Counted from the first letter of the stretch, positions 10,264-20,417 are shown. The stretch: DNA of 64,000 nucleotides from Phytomonas francai (GCA_001766655.1 MJCC01000001.1:524724-588723), one strand, 5' to 3'. Notes: a model not told the origin generated them from the letters alone. Numbers and translations: made by a program.

Positions 10264-11856
10264 TTACTCTCGTGTCCGTTGGCGAGGAACAGCACGGAGA
10301 ACATCATCAACCCGCAAGATCATCTCAGCTGCTTCCGACGCATACGCTACAACAGAACTTTTTACTTTGTAAGATTCTGTAATACCAAGCTCTTTAACAT
10401 CAGCAATATCACCCCTTATGACATCAATCCCGTAGGTGCGATCACCTTTAAAGTGAGCGGCCTGCAGGCGTGTCACGAGATCATTGCTGTCGAGGCCGGC
10501 GTTATCAGCAATAATTGAGGGAATAGTTCGAAGAGCGGTTGCAAATGCTAGCATTGCCAATTGCTTCTTCCCAGGAACTGATTTGGCCTTGTTCTCAACG
10601 GACTGTGCCATTAAAAACTCAGAGCAGCCCGCACCAAGAACAGTGCGCGTCTCTTTAATGGTCTCGGAAATAACACACAGTGCGTCATGAATGGATCGCT
10701 CAGCCTCATCCAAGATGTGGCGAGACATGCCTCGAAGAACAATAGTACACGCCTCACCCTTTGGTAGCCCTGAAAAGCGTATCACAGTTCCCTCTCCAAT
10801 CATAAATTCGTCGATGCGCTCAGCAAATCCGTATTGTACGTTAGCCGTTTCATCAAAAGTAGAAATAACATCAGCACCAAGAGCCTTCGCAAGCCGTTCA
10901 ATTCCATCAAAATCCGCATGTTCAATGGCCATGATGCCATTTTGTGCAAAAATTTCCTCCGGATAATTGTAAATAAGCTGGCGGTTTATAAAGCAGTTGA
11001 TGTCGTGTTTTATGATCTTCATGCACTTATCCTTCATCTTGTCTTTCTCTGAAGCTTCAATCTCGGCGAGCTCAGAAACACTTTCAACAGCAACCTTTGC
11101 CCCAAATATTTTGATCTTGTCTGTATCCATGGGAGTATTGGCGACAAGAATTTTTGCATTCTCAAGATAGCGAGGCTGGCCGATTCCAATTTTTTTGTCC
11201 AGAAGAAACCCGGGCTCCAAATAGCTGTCACGCAATGTACCGCCAAGTTTTTTCATGATATTAATCATCTCAAGGTTCCCACTTCCCTTAAGGCGAAGAA
11301 CAGAATCAACGCATAGCTTGGCAAAATATTCCGATTCCACCGTGATAATTTTAGAGCTCAACGTAGTCTTAGCGATTCGGATGAGATCTTCATAAAAGAG
11401 CTCTTTATTGTTGCCATGATCCTCAGTGGAAGCAACAAGAGCCTCCTGTGCGGCAATGCTTGCCAGGCGATAGCCATCAATAATTGTTTGTGGATGAATC
11501 GATTGGTCTAGAAGTTTTTCGGCGTTACGAAGGAGTTCGCCCGCTAAAACAGTAACGCTAGTAGTTCCATCACCAACTTCCTCATCTTGTGTATTACTCA
11601 TATCAATCAGAATCTTTGCAGCTGGATTGTCCATGATCAATGACTTGAGAATAGTAGCACCATCATTTGTCACCCTAACATTTTGAGTTCGATCCATTCC
11701 TTGAAGAATTTTGTCCATCCCCTTAGGTCCCAAAGTTGTCTTGACAATATCTGCGACAGAAATAGCACCCATGATATTCATCAACCGTGCTCGCTCTCCT
11801 TTTTCTTCAGAAGCGCCATCTCGTAAAACGTGGGAAGCTTGATTCGAAAAGAACAT
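10264..11856 (-). CDS. CCT2: T-complex protein 1 (CCT/TRiC) subunit beta
   Basis: A 530-residue group II chaperonin subunit, full length for the family. It forms part of the hetero-oligomeric cytosolic ring that folds actin, tubulin and other proteins, which matters in a flagellated, tubulin-rich cell. ATP-binding motifs are intact: LGPKGMDK (42-49), NDGATIL (64-70) and GDGTTS (95-100), with GAGCSE at about 408-413. The start [21 protein letters not shown] and the segment [23 protein letters not shown] are characteristic of beta rather than other CCT paralogues. It is the first intact gene of the leftward unit, next to the strand-switch region. A good splice acceptor lies about 40 nt upstream of the start. 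Confidence 0.95.
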   Translation of the reverse strand: MFFSNQASHVLRDGASEEKGERARLMNIMGAISVADIVKTTLGPKGMDKILQGMDRTQNVRVTNDGATILKSLIMDNPAAKILIDMSNTQDEEVGDGTTSVTVLAGELLRNAEKLLDQSIHPQTIIDGYRLASIAAQEALVASTEDHGNNKELFYEDLIRIAKTTLSSKIITVESEYFAKLCVDSVLRLKGSGNLEMINIMKKLGGTLRDSYLEPGFLLDKKIGIGQPRYLENAKILVANTPMDTDKIKIFGAKVAVESVSELAEIEASEKDKMKDKCMKIIKHDINCFINRQLIYNYPEEIFAQNGIMAIEHADFDGIERLAKALGADVISTFDETANVQYGFAERIDEFMIGEGTVIRFSGLPKGEACTIVLRGMSRHILDEAERSIHDALCVISETIKETRTVLGAGCSEFLMAQSVENKAKSVPGKKQLAMLAFATALRTIPSIIADNAGLDSNDLVTRLQAAHFKGDRTYGIDVIRGDIADVKELGITESYKVKSSVVAYASEAAEMILRVDDVLRAVPRQRTRE

Positions 11857-11896
11857 ATTTAATAACGAGAAAAAAAAAGTAATAAGGTAAACTTTA

Positions 11897-11937
11897 CTAA
11901 AGAAATAATAATAAAGGAAAGAAAGAAAATAAAAATA
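11897..11937 (-). promoter_or_regulatory. CCT2: Predicted trans-splice acceptor of CCT beta
   Basis: On the minus strand a T/C-rich tract (11936 down to 11899) runs directly into an AG at 11898-11897, about 40 nt before the ATG. This is the expected layout of a kinetoplastid spliced-leader addition site. It has not been tested against transcript data. Confidence 0.5.
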
Positions 11938-12218
11938 AGCTCAATGTTTTCTATTAGATTTGCACTGCACTTTATTTATTTATTGATTATTTAATTTATT
12001 TTCTAGATAGAGCAAGCAGAAATTAAAGCATAATTAGGTAAATGGTAATGGGACATTTTTTTTTACAATAGTGAAAAAGTAATTAATTATTAATGTAAAA
12101 TAATAATCACTTTTATTATTCCAAAAGTTTCACTAAATGTTTCCTCGGTGAAGTGCTAAAGGGAATATTTAATAAAAAAGGTATTTTGGATTTTTTAGTT
12201 TAGCATCAATTAGACAAA

Positions 12219-13275
12219 CTAACAACTCAGAAGGAAGAGTGGAATGTATCCCCAGCTTCGGTAAAGATACCCAGATAAAAAGGTTGTTGAATAAATCCTT
12301 TCATGCAATCCTTCACCCAAGTTTGTATGTGAATCAGGACCTGACAATAATGGCATTAATCCTGTTTCTATAAGCAATGGGATGACAGAGATAAATACAA
12401 ATGTCAAAGTAAATACGCTAAAAATAGGGTCAGCTACCCAGATATTGTACAAATACATAAAAATACATGAGATAATAACACTAAGACTACAAATCAAATC
12501 TGAAACAATATGCAAAGAGACTCTTTTGATATTGTGAACAACTTCTTTCTAAAACAGGTACCAGAGGGACATGAATGTAAATGCGAATGTGTATGGCAAT
12601 CATGGAAAGAAAAACTCTGAGTTTGTTAACAATGAGCCCAATAAAAGAAACGGAAAACATGTGTGATGCTTTAATTTCAGAGGATCAACGATATGTTCAA
12701 TAGAGTCAATAATTATGTGTGTTGAAATGGAAAAAGCAGGACACCGTTTATAAATCTTCATAAGCACAGATAACAAAAATACCTAAATGAGTTCAATTTC
12801 ACATTTAGGAGCCACGATGAAGCATATGAGTCAAAAAAAAAACGCTACAGCTATAGACATGGAATTAACTAACATATGGAAAACATCCGAAATCAGCTCC
12901 ATCGAGTTACCTGCAGTATCATAAAACAATTCGAGAAGCATGAACAGTCTTGTTAACAGTAAAAAAAAAAAAGGAAAAGAATTCGGTTTCCTTTGTCTTC
13001 CCCGATCCCTAAAAAAAAAGTTACCCTTTGGGTCCATGTCTAATAAATATGGATTATAAAAAAAAAGATGTAATTCTCTTCGCCAGATCGTATACATTAA
13101 TATACGACTTGGGATCATCATAATCATTCTGTAATTTTGATAAATAATAATCTGTTGATAAGAAATCGAATCGAAAACAAAGAAGAGATGATACAGTGAA
13201 GTAAAGACGCACTACGAGAGCAAGTCTCAAGCCGATTTGTGTGTCAGGGCTACTAAAAATCCCATGAAAATACAC
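12219..13275 (-). pseudogene. Relic of a CDF zinc transporter (ZnT5/ZnT7-like)
   Basis: Minus-strand translation in several frames gives successive pieces of a cation diffusion facilitator in the right order. TM1-TM2 lies in 13127-12831 (LLELFYDTAGNSMELISDVFHML). Then come SYASSW..N...SFRY (about 12825-12765), FINGVLL (about 12750), IIIDSIEHIVDPL (about 12715-12675) and FPFLLLGSLL. A His-rich loop (CHTHSHLHS) falls near 12575-12600. Last is TM5-TM6 (LHIVSDLICSLSVII, then VADPIFS and SVIPLLIETG) down to 12219. The frame changes at least four times and stops interrupt it, several at A/T homopolymers. The TM5 HxxxD zinc site is still readable, while the TM2 Asp reads as Asn. Such transporters load zinc into the secretory pathway. 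Their CDS here cannot make a protein. Confidence 0.75.
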
Positions 13276-14138
13276 GCTAACGGAAATATAATTATTTTGT
13301 TGGTGAAGATAAGAAATAAGAATGTATATAGCCAGTGCATCCTAGAAGGGCAACTGCTGCAAAACTGCTGCATCCCTACTTTGAAAATGTGTTAGAATAT
13401 ATTTAAAGTATAACGCAAGATTCGACAAAGTTAAGAACTGTGCCCTTAAAATTTTAAAAGGCACGTTCAAAGGTTGTTGCAGGAGGTGCACAAAGCAAAG
13501 AAAATAGGAAAATGCCATGATAGGCTGCTCCAGCTTGAGATAAAAAATAATGAACTATGCAAAAAAACGCTTATTCTTTTGAAGGCTAATATTTCAAGAC
13601 CTAGAATGAAAGCTCCAAACACAAAAAATTTTCAAGAGCTCATTTCGCAAAAAAAAAAAAATTGTTATCTATCTTTCCCTTTTTAAAAAAAATATTCGCG
13701 GCAGTAACATACCCCACAACCTAAAGTGAAGAGAGCCAAGCCAAGCTTGATTCTCTATAATTAATAAATACACATAAAAGCATTTAAGCTGTATAAAAAG
13801 TTAGTGTGGCTATCAAAAAAAAGCATACTCTTTGTGTATATTTCAATAAGAAAAAAGGGGCTCTGATGAAAAAATATACACTAATACTCAAAAAACGCGT
13901 ACTCGATATAAAAATATCAGATAATGCTATTAGAAAACGAAGGGCTTTCGAAAAAAAAATTATTATCATTAAGGGAGAATATTAATACCCAACAAAAGGG
14001 TCATTCCAAATTTACCAATCAACCAAAATCCTTGAACAGGGCAAAGTGCATTCTATAAATCCAGCTTCCGTATAACCACATAACAAAGACAGCCCCATCG
14101 GCAATAGGGGCCCTGGGGCCGTAATTGTGACCGAAATA

Positions 14139-14158
14139 CCCCCCCCCCCCCCCCCCCC
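14139..14158. repeat. Poly-C tract, 20 bases
   Basis: Uninterrupted run of 20 C on the plus strand (G on the minus strand) within the divergent strand-switch region. Long G/C homopolymers have been reported at trypanosomatid divergent strand-switch regions. Confidence 0.95.
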
Positions 14159-14416
14159 GCATACACACGCACGCAAACGACAGACCCTCCGTGATATATT
14201 CAAATCCATGAAAAAAAGTCTGTGAGGTTCTTCGGAAAAGGGTATGCGACGCCGGGGAAAGAGCAATTTTTTCCAAAAGTCTCTGGGCGAATGTATGAGG
14301 ATCGGCTTTGCGCGCCCTTCGGATTTCACAGAGGTGGGTGGGGGGTTCGTCGTCTCATTCCTTCGCTCCGAATCGCAGCATGGCCTGGGTTTCACGCCGT
14401 CTTTCATATTGAGTCT

Positions 14417-14437
14417 CCCCCCCCCCCCCCCCCCCCC
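14417..14437. repeat. Poly-C tract, 21 bases
   Basis: Second uninterrupted run, 21 C, in the same orientation as the first and about 260 bp downstream of it. It lies about 220 bp before the first plus-strand gene. The segment between the two tracts is GC-rich, unlike everything around it. Confidence 0.95.
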
Positions 14438-14658
14438 TTCCTCGGCTAGGTATGGAGAGCGGGGAGTTGTCTCTTGGAGTTAAAATATGCCCGAGGAAAA
14501 AGTAATCCCTCCATTGTCGGCGAATAAGCCTGGTGAAGGCTAAATAAAAAAGAGTTAAATTAAATTGTGTATTTTTTTTTAGCTTTTTGTGTTTTTCTGT
14601 TTAAATTCTGTTTTTTTCTAGTATATATTTTTAAATTATAGGTATTAAACAAGGCTTA

Positions 14659-16398
14659 ATGTCGCTTTTTAATCTTGATACAGAAATTCCATTTGAAGAC
14701 TATAAGCGTACTATTTATAATCACGCCTACGCATACACTCATAAGATGCGAGATCCAGCACAAATTTTGTCTATCTCAAAACTAGTGTTTAATCGTGCAA
14801 AGGCAGAGTTTAATAATGGAAAATGTGATATGGCTTTGTATTTTGCACTTAGGACCATGGCCTTACTTGAGTGTAAAAAAACGTCCATTAGTGTCCGAAA
14901 CCACGATAAAAGTGCCAGATTATTTATTTGGGAAGTAATTGACTTCGTCGAAAATATTTTAAAGGGTCAAGAATTAAATCAGCAGTATCAAGAAATGATC
15001 AAAAAAATAAGAGAAAACGAGCCGGCACGCAAAAAAATGGTCGCATTGCAGATGGAAATAGACACAAATTTTTCACTTCAAGATGATAAAAATATACATA
15101 ACTTGAAGAAGGAACAGCTTTTAACTAATGAAAATGAAAAGCTTGATGCGCTTCGCAATCAATTATTTGGGAACCAGACGTTAACAAATTCATCAGAGCT
15201 GCAGACAGCAATTGAAGGCTCAACTACTCCGTCACAAAACACAACTGCCTTACCAGTACAAGGCAATATATTTAACAATAGTAACATCCGGAAAATTGAG
15301 TATTCAATGCCTACCGGATTCACGGAAGCTGGCATCCCTCACTTGAATGTTAGTCTAAAATTGAACAAATGGTCGTTCAACACCTCTAAACATCCTTCTG
15401 GTTGGAAACGTGGGATAGTTAATATTGGAAATTCATGTTACATGAACAGTGTCTTACAACTCATTAATGCCACACCGTTGGCAAAGTTCTTTTTAGAGGA
15501 CAGCTACATGGAATTATTTTCTCAAGCAGACAACAAGATTATCAGAGTAGTGAACTCTTTTGTGTTTATTATACGAGAACTCCATCAAACTGAAAGTTCC
15601 TTTGCCATTAGTGCGTCAAATTTGAAAAACGCTATCGGTGTGGTCTGTGAAACCTTTGATAACAGTATGCAGCAAGATGCTAATGAATTTCTTCGAATAC
15701 TTCTCGACTTATTGCACTCTGGCTTGAATGAAAATGCTGATAAAATTGTGAAATTCTCAGAAATTGATAATTTTAAAGGTAGCGATGATGAATTGTCTCG
15801 GAAATACTGGTGGGAATACACACAGAAAAACTCATCCATTATAACCAAGTTCTGTGCATTTCAGGAAAAAAGTTTAATTACATGCCCCTCGTGTAATATG
15901 TCGAGTCGTTCCTTTCAAATGACATTTGGTGTGGAATTACCAATTATAGAGGAAAACACCACATCAGTGGAGGATTGCCTTAAGGCTTATTGTTCGAAAG
16001 AATTTCTCTCAGATGATTCTCTTTATTCATGTCCCAAGTGCAAGAAAAAAGTGAATGCTTCGAAGCAACTTTCATTTTTTTCAACTCCTGAAGTTTTATT
16101 TATTACAATGAAACGATTTCGGAAATATGGGGATTTTTCTAATCTTGCAAAAATAAATTCAGAAGTTTTTTTCCAACGCAGCCTTGATCTTGCACCATTT
16201 ATGTCTTCAAACTTTTCCAAGACAAAGTTTTCATTAGTGGCCATTATTAACCATCAAGGAAATATGCATGGTGGTCATTATACAGCCACTGCTCTTGGAA
16301 ATGATAATATTTGGTTTAATTTTAGTGATGAAAGGGTTACTGTTGCAGATGTTCCTGATTTTCGTCAGGCATACATTCTTTGCTATTTGCGAAATTAG
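14659..16398 (+). CDS. Ubiquitin carboxyl-terminal hydrolase (USP, peptidase C19)
   Basis: A 579-residue cysteine protease that removes ubiquitin from proteins. The catalytic core, residues about 248-579, has the Cys box GNSCYMNSVLQ with Cys260, the QQDANEF motif (338-344), a zinc-finger pair CPSC (Cys409/Cys412) and CPKC (Cys458/Cys461), the His box GGHYTA with His540, and FSDERV with Asp557 as the likely third catalytic residue. All key residues are present, so it should be active. Residues about 1-115 are helical and resemble the dimerisation/MIT-like N-terminus of USP8-type enzymes, which suggests an endosomal role; this is inference. Residues 115-210 are charged linker. It is the first gene of the rightward unit, and its codons are AT-rich. 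Confidence 0.9.
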   Translation: MSLFNLDTEIPFEDYKRTIYNHAYAYTHKMRDPAQILSISKLVFNRAKAEFNNGKCDMALYFALRTMALLECKKTSISVRNHDKSARLFIWEVIDFVENILKGQELNQQYQEMIKKIRENEPARKKMVALQMEIDTNFSLQDDKNIHNLKKEQLLTNENEKLDALRNQLFGNQTLTNSSELQTAIEGSTTPSQNTTALPVQGNIFNNSNIRKIEYSMPTGFTEAGIPHLNVSLKLNKWSFNTSKHPSGWKRGIVNIGNSCYMNSVLQLINATPLAKFFLEDSYMELFSQADNKIIRVVNSFVFIIRELHQTESSFAISASNLKNAIGVVCETFDNSMQQDANEFLRILLDLLHSGLNENADKIVKFSEIDNFKGSDDELSRKYWWEYTQKNSSIITKFCAFQEKSLITCPSCNMSSRSFQMTFGVELPIIEENTTSVEDCLKAYCSKEFLSDDSLYSCPKCKKKVNASKQLSFFSTPEVLFITMKRFRKYGDFSNLAKINSEVFFQRSLDLAPFMSSNFSKTKFSLVAIINHQGNMHGGHYTATALGNDNIWFNFSDERVTVADVPDFRQAYILCYLRN

Positions 16399-16637
16399 TT
16401 TTAAAAAAATGATTACGTTTCTTTTTTTTTATGTATATATGAGTATTACGTCGAATTACACATGCATAATATATATTGGAAATTCACTTTATCTCTCTTT
16501 CCTATTCCAATTTGAGTCTCAAAATTGTTATATTAGTGAAAGAAGGGTGCACACGTAATTTTACTGCAGTACTATATATTCCTTTCAAAAAAAAAAAAAG
16601 ATCAAGAGCGTAATCGATATTAGAACCATTTTTGTGC

Positions 16638-16652
16638 GTGTGTGTGTGTGTG
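16638..16652. repeat. GT dinucleotide run
   Basis: Seven to eight GT units in the spacer downstream of the deubiquitinase gene. Confidence 0.8.
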
Positions 16653-17173
16653 CTAGTAGTTGATAATTCTAAATAGCATTTGCGTCTCTCAACGAATAAA
16701 TTACACATTGTCAATATTTAAATCATCTAAAGCTTTCTTTATTCTAAACAAATTGGGTAATTCTATGACAAAGTAGATATCTATCACTCGTTAAGAACTA
16801 GATTTTTTCCTTGTTTGACTTTTTCTTATGCTTAAAAGAATTTTTTATTGACTGTGAAAAGGATATAATTATTGTGGAAAAAATCAAGCTGATGAATAAG
16901 GTTGATAATGCTTTCCCAATGATTAAATATTTATTTGGTAGAATAACATATATGCATATTATATCGAATAATTTGATATTGCAATGAAATATTTTTAGTC
17001 TTTTTTTTCTATCATTTTTGCGCTTTTTTACTGTTTGCTTAATTTATTAAAGGTTTATATGATTGAAGAATTTTGCTTTTCAATTGGGCTTTTATGCTTC
17101 TTTTTTCCCACGTTTGATTCAGGCGGATGCCAGTTAAGTAATTTCTGTGGTTGTTACAATTACACTGTTTATC

Positions 17174-17187
17174 ATTTTTTTTCTCAG
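17174..17187 (+). promoter_or_regulatory. Predicted trans-splice acceptor
   Basis: A run of T/C (17174-17185) followed at once by AG at 17186-17187, about 83 nt before the ATG of the RNase III-fold gene. Further AGs at 17227 and 17230 are alternatives. Confidence 0.45.
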
Positions 17188-17270
17188 CTTCTGATACATA
17201 TGTATTCACTAGCATTCTTGTTCCTTAGCAGGTAGAATTGAAAGGGGGTACAACGATATTATAAATAAGG

Positions 17271-17939
17271 ATGCTGCGACGCTTTTGTATATCTCGATCT
17301 GGCTCATCGTTTATTAGCGTTCTATCAGACATATCCAACGAAAAGACAACTGCGTCCTTGAAGGAAATACTTGAACGACCACAATTAAAGGTTCAGTCAC
17401 TTTCATTTATACCTCCACCCCGTTGGGCTGCTGAGCTATGTCGGAAAATTAAAGGTGCATTTCCTGACCTTCAACTGACCCATCAAACACGTCAACTTCA
17501 GGCATTTATTCATCCTAGCTTTATAGCACCCCAAATAGAATCGACTACAATGCGCCAGCTTTCTCCAATGGGAGACGTTATACTTCTCCACACAGTGTGT
17601 CGATGGGTTTTTCGAACATTTGAGGATTTAAAACGAGAAGAGGCTTCTTCTTTGATAGCTGTTTTAGTCAGTGATATGTCTCTTTCTCGAATAGTTAGAG
17701 ATGTGTGGAGATTAGAGAACTTGGTCCTGACCGACGCCTCAGCTGATTTATTTTCGCGTGAGAAATTGAGATCAGCAAAGGGATTAATGAAGTGGCTAGC
17801 TGTGGGTGAGAAGAGTGGGATACCCGATCCGTTTCTAGCCGAATGCTTGAAAGCGTTTATTACAGTTATATATTTAGAAAAGGGAATGAATTCTGCTATT
17901 TCCTTTTGCTATAACCATATTCTCACATTTCTTGAATAG
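17271..17939 (+). CDS. RNase III-fold protein without catalytic residues, probably mitochondrial
   Basis: A 222-residue protein that follows the RNase III domain along its length: QAFIHPSF (about 77-84), then an MGDVILLHTVCRWVF helix (about 100-114), LIAVLVSDMSLSRIVRDV (about 128-145) and ECLKAFITVIYLEKGM (about 191-206). In active enzymes the signature is ERLEFLGD plus a second D..E pair. Here the first reads RQLSPMGD, keeping only Asp102, and the second reads E..K. It should therefore bind RNA or another protein without cutting. The N-terminus MLRRFCISRSGSSF is Arg/Ser-rich with no acidic residue and looks like a mitochondrial targeting peptide. Mitoribosomal proteins such as mL44 and mL57 use this dead fold. 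An RNA-editing or processing factor is the alternative. Confidence 0.7.
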   Translation: MLRRFCISRSGSSFISVLSDISNEKTTASLKEILERPQLKVQSLSFIPPPRWAAELCRKIKGAFPDLQLTHQTRQLQAFIHPSFIAPQIESTTMRQLSPMGDVILLHTVCRWVFRTFEDLKREEASSLIAVLVSDMSLSRIVRDVWRLENLVLTDASADLFSREKLRSAKGLMKWLAVGEKSGIPDPFLAECLKAFITVIYLEKGMNSAISFCYNHILTFLE

Positions 17940-18134
17940 TTGCTGAGCTAGTTACATATGTTAAATATAAAACAAATGTTTCTCTAACCTGTTTTTTATC
18001 TATTTTATTATTAATATTATTGTTATCATTGCCTGCTTATATGTTTTTCTCTTATTTATTTTACCTAAAGAATGAACCCATACCAACTGGCAACGCCAAA
18101 CTTATCCAAAAGAGTTGTGTAGGTGAATATCTTG

Positions 18135-19343
18135 ATGGAGGCTGATATGGATTCTGAAATGGATCAAAGATCGATGCATCTTCCCTTTTCCGACTGTGAG
18201 ATAAGACTTCCAATTTCCAAAACTCCTGAGGAAATTATGGCAGATAAGCTGAGAACGCTCCAATGTTTTTCCTTTCCTATTCCAGAAACACCTGACTGTG
18301 ATCCAACCGGGGCACTCGTGTACATTGACACTTATAAGAAAGCTCAAAAACAAAATGGCAAAAGCTTTGACTCTTCAGACTATCCTATCATCGGAGTGCC
18401 AAATGATTTAAGAAATTGCAACGATATTCTCGATTTATCATACGCTGGGCTTGGTACGCGAGGGTGCGTTGCGTTGGCCGCCGCACTTCGAGTTAATAGC
18501 TCTATTCAAACACTGATATTGATGAACAACTTTATCACAACCACAGGTGCGCTCGCTATTGTCAACGCTGTCACTGAAACCAGAAATGTGACGGAGGTAA
18601 ACTTTTTTTCAAATCGTATAGGGGCCACCGAGTTATTGTTGGACGCTACTTTTTCATTGCGTAGTGGGGATGTAATCAAGAAACTTATTTCCTCTAGATC
18701 CATTATCACGAAGTTATCACTCGGAGACAACCATCTATCCGACGCTGATCTTGAACTTTTTTCTGAAACACTAGCCGAGAACATCACGTTACAGTATTTG
18801 GACCTGAGCTACAACAAATTGAGCTATCTTGGTGCGATAGAGCTTGCCAAGGTGCTTTCTCGTAACGCGGACTTACGTGAGATTAATCTGGAATGGAATA
18901 GCTTCGGCGCGGCCGGATGTCAGATTCTTCTAGCACAGGGTTTCCTATTGAACAACACAATAAAATCCTTTAATCTAAGCGCGTGCGGTTTGGATGATAC
19001 GTGTGCAAGCCTGGTTTCACGAATTATAAGCGAAAATGCTACGGAGCAAATTATCATAGCTAACAATAGAATTAGCGCAGCTGGAGTAGATACCATTATC
19101 AAGGGTATTATAGCCACCACGTCACTTACAGCACTGCTGTTGGACGGGAATTACCTCGGGGATGATGGTTGTTCGAAGCTCGTGACCGCCGCCTCGAGCG
19201 GTATGTCCAAAACATTAACCTTGCTAAGCCTGCAGCATTGCGGTTGCTCACCCGCTACCGAGGCACGTAGCCAAAAAGTCGCCATGCCGGATGGCCTTTG
19301 TATCCGTGTGTCTGAAGGCTTTAGTGTCATGAATACTATTTAA
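18135..19343 (+). CDS. Leucine-rich repeat protein, RNase-inhibitor type
   Basis: A 402-residue protein starting at ATG 18135 (MEADMDSEMDQ). A GTG four codons upstream is in frame but an ATG start is expected. From about residue 95 to 385 it carries repeated 27-29 residue units of the type L..L.L..N.(I/L)...GA..(I/L)...L, for example LQYLDLSYNKLSYLGAIELAKVL and LTALLLDGNYLGDDGCSKL. This is the ribonuclease-inhibitor-like LRR class and gives a curved protein-binding surface. The N-terminal 90 residues are acidic and not repetitive. The binding partner cannot be read from the sequence. Flagellar and cytoskeletal roles are common for this class in kinetoplastids. Confidence 0.85.
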   Translation: MEADMDSEMDQRSMHLPFSDCEIRLPISKTPEEIMADKLRTLQCFSFPIPETPDCDPTGALVYIDTYKKAQKQNGKSFDSSDYPIIGVPNDLRNCNDILDLSYAGLGTRGCVALAAALRVNSSIQTLILMNNFITTTGALAIVNAVTETRNVTEVNFFSNRIGATELLLDATFSLRSGDVIKKLISSRSIITKLSLGDNHLSDADLELFSETLAENITLQYLDLSYNKLSYLGAIELAKVLSRNADLREINLEWNSFGAAGCQILLAQGFLLNNTIKSFNLSACGLDDTCASLVSRIISENATEQIIIANNRISAAGVDTIIKGIIATTSLTALLLDGNYLGDDGCSKLVTAASSGMSKTLTLLSLQHCGCSPATEARSQKVAMPDGLCIRVSEGFSVMNTI

Positions 19344-19547
19344 ACTATGGTATTAGATATGTAAAAAGAAAGTTATCCTGTAGACTATATACTCATGCAT
19401 AATCATTTATTTGCGTTTCGTTTGTATGAGAAGAATGCGTACGCCATTCACTTTTCTTGAGGTAGCGATCCTTGCTTACTACCATTATCACTAATCTTTC
19501 TGGAAATCCTCGGTTATGCTAATTTCTGCGTATAGTTTAGTAGATAA

Positions 19548-20417
19548 ATGTACAGGCTTCAAACTGCGATTAATAGGTTGTCTGTGTTTCGCTTCACAGA
19601 TGAACTGGAGACTCGAAAGGTCGTCGCGGAGCTCGAGCTTGCGTCGCAGCATGCTGCTGCCCATTCGCTTCAATTTTCTGAGGAGTTCATGTGCCAGTGC
19701 ATTGACTTGCTCGAAGAATTTCCTAGGGATTCCCTTGCTACAGGGGCACTAGTCACGCTTCTAGCCAACGCATGCCTCAACGACGAGAATCAATCCATTG
19801 CCTCTAGGTATGGGCTTCCCGCGTTGTGTGTAATAGTGCTCCAGTCGCAGGCACAGCTGTCAAATGAAACGCTCTTTTATGTATTTGACCTCATGAGTAC
19901 CCTTTCTTCAAGGGAAGGGTGCGCTAGGAAGAGTCTTCGCCCTGGGATTCCGTATGTTTTGGAATCTATGAAGACGCGCATAAAGTCGCTAGATGTTTTG
20001 TTTGGTGGTTGCTTTTTATTAAGCATCATAACAATGCTGGATGAGCCAAATTGCGAGCTAATGGTTCAACGTGGAGGTATGCAGATTCTAGTTAATACTT
20101 ACCGATATGCTTTAGAGCGTTTTTCGGAATTAACTATGAAGCGAAAGGATACCCCAAGATTAGCAAAATTAACAGGTGAAAGCATCTTGGCCCATGCAAA
20201 GAAGGAAAAGCAGACTGAGTGCATGGATTTGTGCAAAGGAATTCTTCGATGGAGTAAAAACACTCTCCAAAATTTGTGCCGTGCCGATAGTCCGATAATC
20301 GATGAGACGTTATCAACGTTGGATTATGGAAGATACGGGACGAGTATCGAAATGGATGATCTGAAGTGGACACTTGTGTTCGAACGCAGGAAAAGGAAAA
20401 GCTCAAGCGGGCCCTAA
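19548..20417 (+). CDS. Armadillo-like helical protein, uncharacterised
   Basis: A 289-residue all-helical protein with alternating hydrophobic helices, such as ATGALVTLLANACL (about 64-77), RYGLPALCVIVLQSQAQL and VLFGGCFLLSIITMLDE (about 149-165). This pattern suggests an ARM/HEAT-type solenoid, but no consensus repeat is strong enough for a family name. The C-terminus is basic (FERRKRKSSSGP). There is no signal peptide or clear membrane segment. The start ATG at 19548 follows a 200-bp spacer. Confidence 0.7.
   Translation: MYRLQTAINRLSVFRFTDELETRKVVAELELASQHAAAHSLQFSEEFMCQCIDLLEEFPRDSLATGALVTLLANACLNDENQSIASRYGLPALCVIVLQSQAQLSNETLFYVFDLMSTLSSREGCARKSLRPGIPYVLESMKTRIKSLDVLFGGCFLLSIITMLDEPNCELMVQRGGMQILVNTYRYALERFSELTMKRKDTPRLAKLTGESILAHAKKEKQTECMDLCKGILRWSKNTLQNLCRADSPIIDETLSTLDYGRYGTSIEMDDLKWTLVFERRKRKSSSGP

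Larger units (their letters stand above)
11857..14658. other. Divergent strand-switch region (predicted bidirectional transcription start region)
   Basis: Every intact gene to the left is on the minus strand and every one to the right is on the plus strand, so this 2.8 kb separates two divergent polycistronic units. In trypanosomatids such places are dispersed RNA polymerase II start regions marked by modified and variant histones. The left two thirds are extremely AT-rich and carry a dead zinc-transporter gene. The right part, about 14100-14470, is GC-rich and bounded by long C tracts. No intact gene and no tRNA was found. A short plus-strand frame at 13450-13686 is Lys-rich but lacks an ATG at a sensible place. 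Confidence 0.85.
16399..17270. other. Intergenic spacer with a GT repeat
   Basis: About 870 bp of AT-rich DNA with a GT dinucleotide run (16638-16652) and a pyrimidine tract near its right end. No coding frame seen. Confidence 0.55.

Noticed and set aside
12831..13127. Short intact membrane-protein gene of 98 codons
   Set aside because: Its C-terminal part is TM1-TM2 of a CDF transporter cut off by a frameshift; the following helices lie downstream in other frames, so it is part of the relic.
14012..14407. Minus-strand frame of 131 codons through the first C tract
   Set aside because: The homopolymer is read as a poly-Gly stretch and the frame only exists because of the GC-rich block; no family resemblance.
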